Assembly: GCF_009834785.1 (NCBI RefSeq)
Contig: NZ_WUYX01000053.1
Coordinates: 1-64,000 of the forward strand
Length of the DNA stretch: 64,000 nucleotides
Direction of reading: 5' to 3'
From: Natronorubrum halalkaliphilum
GTDB lineage: Archaea; Halobacteriota; Halobacteria; Halobacteriales; Natrialbaceae
How positions within the stretch are numbered: position 1 is the stretch's first letter; each line of letters opens with the position of its first letter. Below, in pieces: positions 1 through 8,851 of this stretch. Position numbers and translations under genes: made by a program. The notes under the pieces are model-generated. The model made no database searches, was not told the origin of the DNA, and saw nothing but the letters and a program-made list of their open reading frames with translations.

Positions 1-83
1 TGTCCACCGACTTTGTGAACCGCTCTGCATCTTGGTCTCTGTCTCCACGAACTACGGCGATAGGATTTGTGGGTAAGAGACAG

Positions 84-105
84 GACTTCAGTCGTGGGAG
101 AAGTC
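84..105 (-). repeat. 22-nt hairpin-forming repeat at purB stop, copy 1
   Basis: This 22-nt unit reads directly into the stop codon of purB. An almost identical unit (20 of 22 bases) lies at 3433-3454, in the same position relative to the universal stress gene. Its ends gacttc and gaagtc are complementary. Short stem-loops of this kind resemble the ends of haloarchaeal IS200/IS605-type elements, but that origin is inferred from memory of such ends. Confidence 0.5.
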
Positions 106-1489
106 ACTCGAGGTCGTCGACCAACTCGCTCGCGACGCCGATGTAGCCCGCGGGCGTCAGTGCGTGCAGTTCCTCGCGAACGTCCTCGTCGACCTCGAGA
201 TCGTCGAACATCTCTCTGAAGTCCTCGAGCGTGACGTCCTTTCCGCGGGTCACCGCTTTGACCCGCTCGTAGGCGTCTTCTTGGCCCTCGCGGCGGAGGA
301 TCGTCTGGACGGCCTCGCCGATGATCTCGGGGGTCGACTCGAGGTCCTCGCGCATGACCTGTTCGGTGGGAACGACCTTCGAGAGGCCGGCGGCCGTTTT
401 CCCGTAGCCGATCAGACAGTGGGCGAAGGCGGCGCCGATGTTTCGCTTGACGGTCGAGTCGGAGAGGTCCCGCTGGAGCCGCGAGGTGGTGATGTAGTCC
501 GCGAGGAAGGCCAGATCGGAGTTGGCCTTCGAGAGGTTCCCTTCGCTGTTCTCGAAGTCGATCGGGTTGACCTTGTGGGGCATCGTCGAGGAGCCCGTTT
601 CGCCCTCGACAGCCTCCTGTCCGAGGTAGCGATCGGAGACGTAGAGCCACATGTCCAGATCGAGGTCGAGCAGGACGTCGTTCGCGCCGCGGAAGGCGTC
701 GAAGACGCTCGCGAGGTCATCACAGGGGTTGACCTGCGTCGTGAGCGGTTCGAACTCGAGACCGAGTCCGGTCACGAACTCCGCCGCGAAGGCCGACCAA
801 TCGACGTCGGGGTAGGCCGCGTGGTGGGCGGCGTAGGTCCCGGACGCACCGCCGAGTTTCCCCCGAAGACCGTCGGTCGCCCGTCGAACGCGTCCCGTCG
901 TGCGGCCCAGACGGGCCGCGTAGACGGCCATCTCCTTGCCGAACGTCGTCGGCGTCGCGGGCTGGCCGTGGGTGCGGGCCAGCATCGGAAGGTCTCGGTA
1001 CTCGCGGGCCATGTCGGCCAGCGTCTCGCGGACGTCGTACAGTTCCGGCAAGAGCACCTCGTCGACGGCGTCGCGGACGAGCAGCCGGTGAGCGAGGTTG
1101 TTGACGTCCTCGCTGGTCAACCCGAAGTGGATCCAGGCCGAGGCGTCGCTGTCCGCCGGCAGGTTGTGGCGGACGAAGTACTCGACGGCCTTGACGTCGT
1201 GATTCGTCGCGTCGAAGCCGGCGTGGCCCTCCGTCTCGAGTTTCTTGATCAGCCGCGCGTCCTCCTCGGCGAAGTGCTCGTACAGTCCGCGGAGCTGTTG
1301 GCGCTCTTCAAGGTCGAGTTCCAGCGACGTCGCCTCGCAGTCGGCGAGCGCGATGAGATACTCGACCTCGGCGCGGACGCGAGCGCGCATGAGCGCGGCT
1401 TCGCTCGCGTACGGCGACAGCGGTGCGGTCCGGCTTCCGTAGCGGCCGTCCAGCGGCGAGACGGCGTACAGGGCGTCGGTGTCGGTCAT
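104..1489 (-). CDS. purB: Adenylosuccinate lyase
   Basis: This enzyme removes fumarate from SAICAR and from adenylosuccinate, acting twice in purine synthesis in the cytosol. The protein is 461 residues, normal for the family. It carries the fumarase/aspartase superfamily signature GSSTMPHKVNP at about residues 299-309 and the THGQ active-site segment at about 173-176. The opening SPLDGRYG is typical of PurB. I chose the ATG at 1487-1489 because upstream in-frame residues look non-coding. It is divergent from the purN-purH fusion gene at 1666, which belongs to the same pathway. Confidence 0.96.
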   Translation of the reverse strand: MTDTDALYAVSPLDGRYGSRTAPLSPYASEAALMRARVRAEVEYLIALADCEATSLELDLEERQQLRGLYEHFAEEDARLIKKLETEGHAGFDATNHDVKAVEYFVRHNLPADSDASAWIHFGLTSEDVNNLAHRLLVRDAVDEVLLPELYDVRETLADMAREYRDLPMLARTHGQPATPTTFGKEMAVYAARLGRTTGRVRRATDGLRGKLGGASGTYAAHHAAYPDVDWSAFAAEFVTGLGLEFEPLTTQVNPCDDLASVFDAFRGANDVLLDLDLDMWLYVSDRYLGQEAVEGETGSSTMPHKVNPIDFENSEGNLSKANSDLAFLADYITTSRLQRDLSDSTVKRNIGAAFAHCLIGYGKTAAGLSKVVPTEQVMREDLESTPEIIGEAVQTILRREGQEDAYERVKAVTRGKDVTLEDFREMFDDLEVDEDVREELHALTPAGYIGVASELVDDLE

Positions 1490-1665
1490 TGTGCGACTCT
1501 TTCCAGCACGGTCCAAAAGGGTATCGAAACCCGGCCCCTCCCAGGCCACGAGTGTGCATATCTCGCTGAGGGACACCGACCATACCGACGTTATGATACA
1601 CGAACATGCATATTCCGGTGGTCGAGACCGCAACCACTTTGCCCTTCGCGGGCGGGAGTTCGACC

Positions 1666-3303
1666 ATGACCCGAATCGCCGGGATGGCCGGCAACCGAGG
1701 GCGCAACCTGTTGAACATCGCCGACCGCGCGCCGGGCGGGGCCGAACTCGCCGTCGTCCTCACCACCGACGAGGACGCGCCGGTACTCGAGTCCGCCGCC
1801 GAGCGCGAGATTCCGACCGAAGTCGTCCCGCTCGAGGACGGGATGAGCCGCAGCGAGCACGAGCGAGCGGTACTCGAGGCCCTCTCGGAGTACGACTTCG
1901 AACTGGTCTGTCTGGACGGCTACATGCGCATCCTCTCGGATACCTTCCTCTCCGAGACCCCGACGACGCTGAACGTCCACCCCTCCCTGCTGCCGTCGTT
2001 CCCCGGGATAGACGCCTGGGGCGACGCGCTCGAGGCCGACGTCTCGGTCACGGGCTGTACGGTCCACGTCGTCACGGACGCGACCGACGACGAGGGCGAA
2101 GTCGTCGACGAGAACGTCGACGGCGGCCCGATCGTCACCCAGGAGCCGATTCCGGTCTATCAGGGCGACGACGAGGAGACGCTCAAAGAGCGCGTGCTCT
2201 ACGAGGGCGAGTTCCGCGCGTACCCGCGGGCCGTGAAGTGGTTCGCCGAGGGGAACATCGACGTCGATCTCGAGTCGGGCGAGGTCTCGGTCGACGCAGA
2301 CGTGGCGACCGCCGGCGGCGACGATCACGACGGACTACCGGCTCGCCGGATCGTTTCCGACGACCGAGCCGATACCCTCCGCTACGGCGAAAACCCGCAT
2401 CAGGACGCCGCGGTCTACGCCGATTACACCACCAACGAGGCCAGCGTCGTCCACGCCGATCAGCTCAACGAGGGCGCGAAGGCGTTGTCCTACAACAACT
2501 ACAACGACGCCGACGGCGCGCTCAATCTCATCAAGGAGTTCGACGAACCCGCCGCCGCGGTGATCAAACACACGAACCCCGCGGGCTGTGCGACCGCCGA
2601 CTCGCTTGCCGAGGCCTACGAGAAGGCGCTCTCGACCGATCCGATGAGCGCCTTCGGCGGCATCGTCGCGCTCAACCGGGAGTGTGACGCCGCGACCGCC
2701 GAGGGGATTGTCGACTCGTTCAAGGAAGTCGTCGTCGCGCCGGGGTACACCGAGGACGCCCTCGAGGTGCTCTTCGAGAAGGACAATCTGCGAGTCCTCG
2801 ACGTTGGAGAGCTCGGCGAGCGCAGCGAGCGGTTTACCGAAAAACCGCTCGTCGGCGGCCGATTGGTCCAGGAACGTGATCTCCAGTCGATTTCGGTCGA
2901 CGACCTCGAGGTCGTCACCGAACGCGAGCCGAGCGACGAGGAACTCGAGTCGATGGTGTTCGCCTGGCAGACGCTCAAACACGTCAAATCGAACGGGATC
3001 CTCTTCACGAAGGGGACCGAGACGGTCGGCGTCGGGATGGGGCAGGTCTCCCGCGTCGACGCGGTTCGTCTCGCAGCGATGAAAGCCGACGAGCACGCGG
3101 AAGGCAAAGACGCCGAGGGAGCCGTGATGGCCTCGGACGCGTTCTTCCCGTTCCCGGACGGTATCGAGGAGGCGGCCGAAGCGGGCATCGAGGCGGTCGT
3201 CCAGCCCGGCGGCTCGGTTAACGACGACGACGTGATCGAAGCCGCGGACGAACACGGGATTGCGATGGCGTTTACGGGCCAGCGGTCGTTCAGACACGAC
3301 TGA
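1666..3303 (+). CDS. purH: PurN-like formyltransferase fused to AICAR transformylase
   Basis: The 545-residue protein joins two folate-dependent formyl transfer domains of purine synthesis. Residues 1-200 look like a GAR-transformylase (PurN) fold with NVHPSLLPSFPG at about 103-114. Residues from about 235 form an AICAR transformylase domain with RYGENPHQ (239-246), KHTNPAGC (301-308) and the C-terminal FTGQRSFRHD. Bacterial PurH instead has an N-terminal IMP cyclohydrolase (MGS-like) domain, and this is absent here. In archaea that last step is usually done by PurO. The ATG at 1666 is preferred because the PurN fold starts there. It is divergent from purB. Confidence 0.92.
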   Translation: MTRIAGMAGNRGRNLLNIADRAPGGAELAVVLTTDEDAPVLESAAEREIPTEVVPLEDGMSRSEHERAVLEALSEYDFELVCLDGYMRILSDTFLSETPTTLNVHPSLLPSFPGIDAWGDALEADVSVTGCTVHVVTDATDDEGEVVDENVDGGPIVTQEPIPVYQGDDEETLKERVLYEGEFRAYPRAVKWFAEGNIDVDLESGEVSVDADVATAGGDDHDGLPARRIVSDDRADTLRYGENPHQDAAVYADYTTNEASVVHADQLNEGAKALSYNNYNDADGALNLIKEFDEPAAAVIKHTNPAGCATADSLAEAYEKALSTDPMSAFGGIVALNRECDAATAEGIVDSFKEVVVAPGYTEDALEVLFEKDNLRVLDVGELGERSERFTEKPLVGGRLVQERDLQSISVDDLEVVTEREPSDEELESMVFAWQTLKHVKSNGILFTKGTETVGVGMGQVSRVDAVRLAAMKADEHAEGKDAEGAVMASDAFFPFPDGIEEAAEAGIEAVVQPGGSVNDDDVIEAADEHGIAMAFTGQRSFRHD

Positions 3304-3432
3304 TACGGACAGCTGTACCGAGTTATCGGCGTACCCGTCGACGGCCTGTGGTACCACCGGTACCCACCTACAGCAAACGTATCAGAGCGCGCGGGAGACG
3401 TGACATTACAGAAATTCGAGGAGAAATCCCAC

Positions 3433-3454
3433 GACTTTAGTCGGGGGAGAAGTC
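3433..3454 (-). repeat. 22-nt hairpin-forming repeat at usp stop, copy 2
   Basis: This is the near-identical copy of the unit at 84-105, again ending in the stop codon of a minus-strand gene. Here the upstream arm cccacgac (3428-3435) can pair with gtcggggg (3440-3447), with one mismatch. Confidence 0.5.
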
Positions 3455-4316
3455 ACAGCCGGTCGCGAAGTCGTCGCCACAGCGCCTTCGGCAGTCCCTG
3501 ATGGCGCTTGGCCATGACGACGGCACCGTCGGCCTCGCGGCCCACCGCCTGCGGAACCGAACCGACCAGCACCCGTCGAAGGAGTCCGTTCTCCGCGGCA
3601 CCGATGATCGTCACGTCGTGGTCCCGCGAGCGGTCGACGATCGTCTCGACCACATCGTCACCCCGAAGGACTGTTTCACCGACCGACTCCACTGCGCCCA
3701 GAGCGGGAGACGTGCGGGTCAACAGCGACCGGCCGTCGGCGACGGCTTCTTCGTCGGCGTCCGGCGAAACGACGGTAACGAGTTCGACGCTGGCGCCCTG
3801 CCCGCGAGCGAGGGAGCCGGCAATTTCGGCGGCGTACTCGGTGTGGGGGCCGCCAGCGACGGGGACCAGTACCGACGAAACGTCACCGCCCTCGCGGTCG
3901 ATCCGTTTGACCAGCACGTCACACGGCGCGTTCGCCAGCACCTCGTCGATGTAGCTCCCGAGAATGACGTCGCGGCGGCGCGGACGGCCTCGCCAGCCGA
4001 GCAGAATCGTCTCGACGTCCTCCTGTTCGGCAACGCTCAGGACGCTTCCGGCAACGTCGCGGCCGAAACGGACCCGGCCGGTCACCGAGACATCTCGCTG
4101 GCGTGTCCGGTCGACGGCGTACTCCACGACCGACTCACCCTCCTCGACGTCCATCGACCGACGCGCCTGCTCGAGCGAGAGTTGCATCGGGACGCCAACG
4201 ACGTGAAGGACGAGAATCTCGAGGTCGCGATCGCGAGCGACGTCGATCGCGGTGTCGAGCAGTCGGTCGGCGGTCTCCGGGTTCGCCACCGGAACGAGTA
4301 ATCGATCCCCAGACAT
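3453..4316 (-). CDS. Tandem universal stress protein (UspA)
   Basis: The 287-residue protein has two UspA-like alpha/beta domains. The first begins LLVPVANPE near residue 6. The second begins with SSVLVPVAGGPH near residue 147. Each has nucleotide-loop-like glycine patterns (GSYIDEVLANAPCDVLV and GSVPQAVGREADGAVVM). UspA proteins bind ATP or act as stress-linked scaffolds, and no specific substrate can be read from the sequence. It is transcribed alone on the minus strand. The stop abuts the short repeat at 3433-3454. Confidence 0.85.
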   Translation of the reverse strand: MSGDRLLVPVANPETADRLLDTAIDVARDRDLEILVLHVVGVPMQLSLEQARRSMDVEEGESVVEYAVDRTRQRDVSVTGRVRFGRDVAGSVLSVAEQEDVETILLGWRGRPRRRDVILGSYIDEVLANAPCDVLVKRIDREGGDVSSVLVPVAGGPHTEYAAEIAGSLARGQGASVELVTVVSPDADEEAVADGRSLLTRTSPALGAVESVGETVLRGDDVVETIVDRSRDHDVTIIGAAENGLLRRVLVGSVPQAVGREADGAVVMAKRHQGLPKALWRRLRDRL

Positions 4317-4645
4317 CTATCAGTTCCGAGTACAATCGTGCAATCCATAACCGTTTGCGTGCCGTCTCGAATCGCGAAAACCCGGATTCGCGTTTCAGCG
4401 AGTCGTGAGGTTGGGACTGGCGACCGGCGCGCCGGCGTGTGGTTCCGAGTCGGCGTGCAGCCACTACGCATTACATCTGGTTTCGGCGTTTCTCAGCCTC
4501 TCGAGGCGGAACCCGACTCGCTGGTGACGAACCGCCCCGATTACGCGTTCGATGGGCTCGAGAGCGGCTGACTGTCTCCTGGAGACGGTCAAATCAGCGT
4601 TTGAGCTAGGCGGGACTATTTCTCGCCGCCGGGTGATCGCCCAGT
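4317..4645. other. Intergenic region between divergent usp and SIMPL genes
   Basis: 329 bases separate two divergent genes. I see no RNA gene or strong palindrome. It must hold both promoters. The only open frames are compositionally unlike haloarchaeal protein. Confidence 0.5.
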
Positions 4646-5386
4646 ATGGATCGACGACAGTTCCTCGCGGCGTCGGGCGTCGGCGTCGCGGCGGCGACGG
4701 CAGGCTGTACGACCGATGTCCTCGGTAGCACCGAGGCGGAAACTGGTTCCGAAACGGAGACGAACGGGCGAGAGATCACCGTCAGCGCGAGTGGCGGCGT
4801 CGAAGCGGAGCCGGATAGGGCGGTCGTCAGCGTCGGTGTCACCGCGTCGGGAGAGAGCGCCGAGGCGGTTACCGACGAGCTGGCGGAGGGAGCCCAACAG
4901 CTCCGCGAAACGTTCGACGAGCTCGGGATTCCCGAGGAGAACGTCGAGGAAGGCCAGTATCGGGTACATCCGGCACGTGGTCGGGAAAGCGACGGATTCG
5001 AAGGGGCCCACTCGTTTGATCTCACCCTCGAGACGACCGATCGCGTCGGCGAAGTGATCGACGCGTCGGTCGCGGCGGGTGCCGACGACATCGGCCGGGT
5101 AAACTTCACGCTGCAGGACGAAACGCGGGACGAACGCCGCCGGGCTGCGATCGACGAGGCGCTTGCAAACGCCGATGCGGAGGCGGCACACGTCGCCGAC
5201 AACCGCGGCGGCGAACTCGTCGAGACCGTAGCGGTCACGACCGACGACGTTCGAGTACGGGCAACGCGGTACGACGTCGCCGCGGAGACGACGGACGCGG
5301 ACGACGCCGCACCGCCGACCGAAATCGACGCCGATCCCGTCAGCGTCAGCGCGACCGTGACGGTGGTGTATCGGTTCACCGATTGA
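4646..5386 (+). CDS. SIMPL-domain (DUF541) Tat lipoprotein
   Basis: The 246-residue protein starts DRRQFLAASG, a twin-arginine signal, followed by a lipobox with cysteine at about residue 21 (TAGC). It should be exported folded and anchored by lipid outside the membrane. The mature part opens with ITVSASGGVEAEPDRAVVSV, the hallmark of SIMPL/DUF541 proteins, and ends in a matching beta-strand with VSVSATVTVVYRF. The biochemical role of haloarchaeal SIMPL proteins is unknown. It appears monocistronic. Confidence 0.85.
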   Translation: MDRRQFLAASGVGVAAATAGCTTDVLGSTEAETGSETETNGREITVSASGGVEAEPDRAVVSVGVTASGESAEAVTDELAEGAQQLRETFDELGIPEENVEEGQYRVHPARGRESDGFEGAHSFDLTLETTDRVGEVIDASVAAGADDIGRVNFTLQDETRDERRRAAIDEALANADAEAAHVADNRGGELVETVAVTTDDVRVRATRYDVAAETTDADDAAPPTEIDADPVSVSATVTVVYRFTD

Positions 5387-5695
5387 ACGGCATCGTCTCG
5401 GTTACAGCGAACGGATAGTGACGGTGCTCACCAACTCGAGAATATCGAAGACGTGTCGGTAGAGCCGAACGACAAAACGAGCATCGATAGTGCTACACGC
5501 AGGGGGTGCACGTCAGCGGCGGTCCCAACCCGTCCCGTGGGTTCGTTGAGACACCGGAGACATCGGAGACGCGAAAAACATCAAAATCAGGATATCGATA
5601 TGGCAGCCCGTCTCACACGGTTTACTGTAGTCAATTACCGCCGATCACCGCCCCCGTCCCTGATGATCGGCGGTACATAGTTACAGCAATCCGTC
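5387..5695. other. Convergent intergenic region with a long inverted repeat
   Basis: These 309 bases lie between the ends of the SIMPL gene and carA. The upstream 240 bases show nothing recognisable. The last 60 contain the inverted repeat listed separately (5621-5686). Confidence 0.5.
5626..5686. terminator. Inverted repeat downstream of carA
   Basis: The arms taccgccgatca (5636-5647) and tgatcggcggta (5664-5675) are perfectly complementary over 12 bp with a 16-nt loop. Outer segments ctgta (5626-5630) and tacag (5682-5686) extend the pairing. The structure ends 10 bp beyond the carA stop, so a role in 3'-end formation or mRNA stability is the simplest reading. A small mobile-element remnant is the alternative. 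Confidence 0.5.
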
Positions 5696-6772
5696 TCAGT
5701 CGTCGGCGGGAACGGCTCGCTGGCTTCGCGTCTCGGCCATCGCGAGGACGTCGTCGAAGAAGTCGAGGGTGTCCTCCGGGCCGGGGTTGGCTTCGGGGTG
5801 GTACTGACGGGTGATGACGTCGTACTCGATGCCGTCGATTCCTTCCGGCGTGTCGTCGTTGACGTTGATCTGGGTGACCTCGAGGTGGTCGCCCGGATCG
5901 GCGACGGTGTAGCCGTGGTTCTGGGTGGTCATGACGACCTGCCCGGACTCGAGATCGAGGACGGGCTGGTTGACGCCGCGGTGGCCGAAGGTCATCTTCT
6001 CGGTGGTGCCGCCGAGTGCTTCGGCGACGATCTGCTGCCCGAGACAGATGCCGGCGACGGGCGTGTCCTCGACGAAGGTATCGACGAGGTTGATCGCCTG
6101 CTCGTAGTTCGCGGGATCGCCGGGACCGTTCGAGATGAACAGGATGTCGGGGGAGACGGCCTCGACATCGTGGGCGCTCGCGTCGTGTGGGAGGACGTGG
6201 ACCGTTGCGTTACGGGCGAGCAGCGAGTCGACGATCGACCCCTTTGCACCGCAGTCGATCAGGGCGACGGTGTCGCCGTCGTTGTCCGCGCCGTGGACGA
6301 CCGGTTCGTCGACGCTGACCTGCGCGCCGATCTCGGTGTGGTCGCTCATCGCCTTGCAGGCCTCGAGTTGCTCGAGGGCGTCGTCCTCGGTGACGTCCTC
6401 GCCGACGGCGATGCCACACTTCATGGCGCCGCCGTCGCGGATGTCGGTGACGACCTCTCGGGTGTCGAGGTGGTCGACCGCCGGGACGCCCTCGCTCGCG
6501 AGCCATTCGGTGACGTCTTCGGTGAGTTCCTTTGCCAGCACCGCACGCGGGTGGACGCGATCGGACTCGAACCGCTCCTCCCGGACGCCGTAGTTGCCGA
6601 TTAGCGGGTACGAGAAGGTCAGAATTTGCTCCTCGTAGGATGGGTCAGTGAGACTTTCCTCGTAGCCAGTGTAGGCCGTGGTAAACACGAGTTCGCCACG
6701 GGCCGTTCCCGGAGCACGACCACGTCCCTCGATCACGTGGCCACCCTCCAGTGCAACGTAGGCTGGTGTCAT
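5696..6772 (-). CDS. carA: Carbamoyl-phosphate synthase small (glutaminase) subunit
   Basis: This subunit hydrolyses glutamine and passes ammonia to CarB, supplying carbamoyl phosphate for arginine and pyrimidines. At 358 residues it has the normal length. The N-terminal CPSase_sm domain begins YVALEGGHVIEGRG. The class I glutamine amidotransferase triad is visible: Cys about 243 in GICLGQQ, His about 325 and Glu about 327 in RQYHPEANPGP. carB is not in this window. It is divergent from an Lrp/AsnC regulator, with a palindrome between them. Confidence 0.96.
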   Translation of the reverse strand: MTPAYVALEGGHVIEGRGRAPGTARGELVFTTAYTGYEESLTDPSYEEQILTFSYPLIGNYGVREERFESDRVHPRAVLAKELTEDVTEWLASEGVPAVDHLDTREVVTDIRDGGAMKCGIAVGEDVTEDDALEQLEACKAMSDHTEIGAQVSVDEPVVHGADNDGDTVALIDCGAKGSIVDSLLARNATVHVLPHDASAHDVEAVSPDILFISNGPGDPANYEQAINLVDTFVEDTPVAGICLGQQIVAEALGGTTEKMTFGHRGVNQPVLDLESGQVVMTTQNHGYTVADPGDHLEVTQINVNDDTPEGIDGIEYDVITRQYHPEANPGPEDTLDFFDDVLAMAETRSQRAVPADD

Positions 6773-6798
6773 TACGATCTACGTATTGGAGCGACCGG

Positions 6799-6806
6799 CA
6801 TAAGTG
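6799..6806 (-). promoter_or_regulatory. TATA-like box of carA
   Basis: On the minus strand the sequence reads cacttatg, 27-34 bases before the carA ATG. This suits a leaderless archaeal transcript. Confidence 0.4.
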
Positions 6807-6823
6807 TTGTCTTCGAAGCTGAG

Positions 6824-6838
6824 TTACGAAATTCGTAA
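6824..6838. promoter_or_regulatory. Perfect palindrome between carA and lrp (probable Lrp operator)
   Basis: TTACGAA-A-TTCGTAA is a perfect 7+7 palindrome around one base. It lies 52 bp before carA and 36 bp before the divergent Lrp/AsnC gene. Symmetric AT-flanked sites are usual for Lrp-family dimers. It overlaps where the lrp core promoter should sit, so autoregulation is likely. This is inferred from position. Confidence 0.55.
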
Positions 6839-6874
6839 TCGGTAAGTGCCCGTTCCGCATAGTCACGCATCTCC

Positions 6875-7288
6875 ATGGACGACCTGGACCGACAGATTCT
6901 CGATATCCTCCGGCGAGACGCCCGGACACCGTACACCGAGATCGCCGACGAGGTCGGAACGAGCGAGGGAACCGTCCGCAACCGTGTCGAGCGGATGATG
7001 GACGACGACGTCATCGAACGCTTTACGATTTCGACCCGGACGGGCAACGTCAAGGCGATGCTCGAGATCGGCGTCGCGGTCGACGTCGACACCAAAGCGG
7101 TCTCGGAACGGATCGCCGAGTGGGAAGAAGTCGACTTCGTCTGGATGGTCTCGGGCGAACAGGACATCGTGCTCGTCGTCGACGCCGCGGACACGCGCGG
7201 AGTGAACGATCTCATCACGAAAGCCCGCGATCAAGAAGAGGTCGTGAGCACGAAGACGCGGCTGATTCTCGACGAAGAGCTCGGGTAA
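6875..7288 (+). CDS. Lrp/AsnC family transcriptional regulator
   Basis: The 137-residue protein has an N-terminal helix-turn-helix (LDRQILDILRRDARTPYTEI, then EVGTSEGTVRNRVERM, residues about 3-45). A C-terminal RAM ligand-binding beta-alpha-beta domain follows (about 65-135). Lrp proteins sense amino acids and act as dimers or octamers. The divergent carA and the palindrome between the two genes suggest control of carbamoyl phosphate synthesis, perhaps by an arginine- or glutamine-related signal. The ligand cannot be read from the sequence. Confidence 0.9.
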   Translation: MDDLDRQILDILRRDARTPYTEIADEVGTSEGTVRNRVERMMDDDVIERFTISTRTGNVKAMLEIGVAVDVDTKAVSERIAEWEEVDFVWMVSGEQDIVLVVDAADTRGVNDLITKARDQEEVVSTKTRLILDEELG

Positions 7289-7405
7289 TCGGTTGGTGGT
7301 CAGCGACTCGACAGTTCGGCAACTCGGTGAGCGACGACGCTCGAGTATCGATTGACGAGTCCACCCGTGCGAGCCGACCGTGACCCCTCGAGGCCAGCTA
7401 TCGAT

Positions 7406-8509
7406 CTATCGGTTGTACCGGTTGTACAACGATCGGCCGGTCTCGACCACCTTCCAGGTCGGTCCGGTGCCGCGCTCCCAGTAGATGTTCGGGATCAGTT
7501 CGCCGCCGAACTCCTCTTTGAACTGGAACGCGCCGTCCTCGAAGTCCGCGCCGCCGCCGCCGAAGTCGTAAGTGTCGTATCCGTTCTCGATCGCCCACTG
7601 GAACACGTAGTCGTAGAGCCGTTCCGACGCGTGGTACTCGAAGTATTCGGCGGGAACGCCGGCGAAGAACCCGTGGACCGTATCCTGTTCGTCGTTGAGC
7701 AACTCGAAGAAGCCGCCGGCGTACTCGCCCTCGACGTATAGCTGTAAGAGCAGGATTCGGTCCTCCATCGCCGACAGCTCCTCGAAGAACTCGAGCGGGT
7801 AGACTTTCCCGCCGACGCTCTCCATGTGCTGTTTGTACTTCTCGTGAAAGCGGACCAGGTTCGTCTGCGAGAGTTCCGCTTCGACGATTTCGTGGTCGGT
7901 TTCGCGGCCTCGTCGAATCGCCCGGCGTTTAGAGCTCGTCATCCCGTCGAAGACCGCGTCGTACCCTCTGGCGAGATTCAGCACGAACCGCCCCCCGACA
8001 CGACTGGAGTCGTATCCTTCGGACTCGAGGAAGTCGTTGTAGCGGAGAAAGTTCGTGTTACAGGCCCGGATCTCGTGAACGATCGTTCGGTTGTCACACA
8101 GTTCCGGAATCGCATCGACGATGAGCGAAAGCGAATCGGACACATCCGTCGTCAGTAGCGGACCGCCGAAACCCGGATAGATCGACGTCAATCGCTGGAA
8201 CGGCGTCTTTGGAATGTCGGCGACGAAGTTCGGAAACAGACCGATAGGATTGGTGTCCTTCTCGACGACGAGATGTCTGGCCGGGTAGTCGAGCGCGTTT
8301 TCGATCGCCTCGAGCCACTCGTACCGGTGGAAGACGGTCCCCTGTTCGGATCGTTCGACGACGTCGTTCCACCGGTCCCTGTCCATCCCCTGAATGGTGT
8401 CGATAACGTTCGCCGTCAGGCCCGTTTGTGAATCCGTCAGCCGTTGGACGGTGCCGGCGGTCGGTTCGCTGTGGTTCGAGTGTGTCCCCTCTGTAACTTG
8501 CTGGGCCAT
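7406..8509 (-). CDS. GNAT-fold (FemAB/BioF2-like) acetyltransferase-family protein
   Basis: The 367-residue protein fits the double-GNAT arrangement of FemAB-like proteins. An N-terminal half contains FHRYEWLEAIENALDYPARH. A C-terminal half has the acceptor-binding pattern GGFFELLNDEQDTVHGFFAG, followed by the typical C-terminal end segment YDFGGGGADFEDGAFQFKEEF. Such proteins transfer acyl or aminoacyl groups, often in cell-surface or polysaccharide work. The substrate is unknown. I prefer the ATG at 8507-8509 over a GTG at 8530 because the TATA-like taaaataac lies near 8546-8554, about 40 bases upstream. Confidence 0.75.
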   Translation of the reverse strand: MAQQVTEGTHSNHSEPTAGTVQRLTDSQTGLTANVIDTIQGMDRDRWNDVVERSEQGTVFHRYEWLEAIENALDYPARHLVVEKDTNPIGLFPNFVADIPKTPFQRLTSIYPGFGGPLLTTDVSDSLSLIVDAIPELCDNRTIVHEIRACNTNFLRYNDFLESEGYDSSRVGGRFVLNLARGYDAVFDGMTSSKRRAIRRGRETDHEIVEAELSQTNLVRFHEKYKQHMESVGGKVYPLEFFEELSAMEDRILLLQLYVEGEYAGGFFELLNDEQDTVHGFFAGVPAEYFEYHASERLYDYVFQWAIENGYDTYDFGGGGADFEDGAFQFKEEFGGELIPNIYWERGTGPTWKVVETGRSLYNRYNR

Positions 8510-8851
8510 CTGTTGTCTGCTTCGTCTCACCGGTCGACGGCGGTTAAGTTATTTTAGCCTACACCCATATGTTGGTGGGCTGAGTGGTGTATCGCCCCCG
8601 TAATTATTTGGCCGGAGTGAGCCCTGTTCTCGGCCACGAGAGCGGCTTTCGCCTGCAGACAAAAGGGTAAAATGAGCCGAAGCCGCGCTGACTCGGAAAA
8701 GTCAGGCCATTTGATCGTAATCCCAGTGTCGATTCGACCTCCGGAGTGGACGCACACAGGCTACGATACCGGGTTGCCGGGACAGCCGCAGGACGGTTTG
8801 GCTACCGGATCTGATCCGGAACTCCATCTCAGGTACCGAAACCCGGTTCCG
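8510..8851. other. Intergenic region upstream of the GNAT gene
   Basis: The GNAT promoter (minus-strand taaaataacttaa, near 8544-8557) is the only element I can name. The rest of these roughly 340 bases shows no convincing gene or structure. Confidence 0.4.

Noticed and set aside
164-1669. Long plus-strand open frame opposite purB
   Set aside because: It is a complement shadow of purB caused by GC-rich codons. Its protein is Arg/Val-rich without any family signal.
8554-8757. 67-codon minus-strand frame upstream of the GNAT gene
   Set aside because: It overlaps the GNAT promoter region and has no haloarchaeal composition or homologue pattern.
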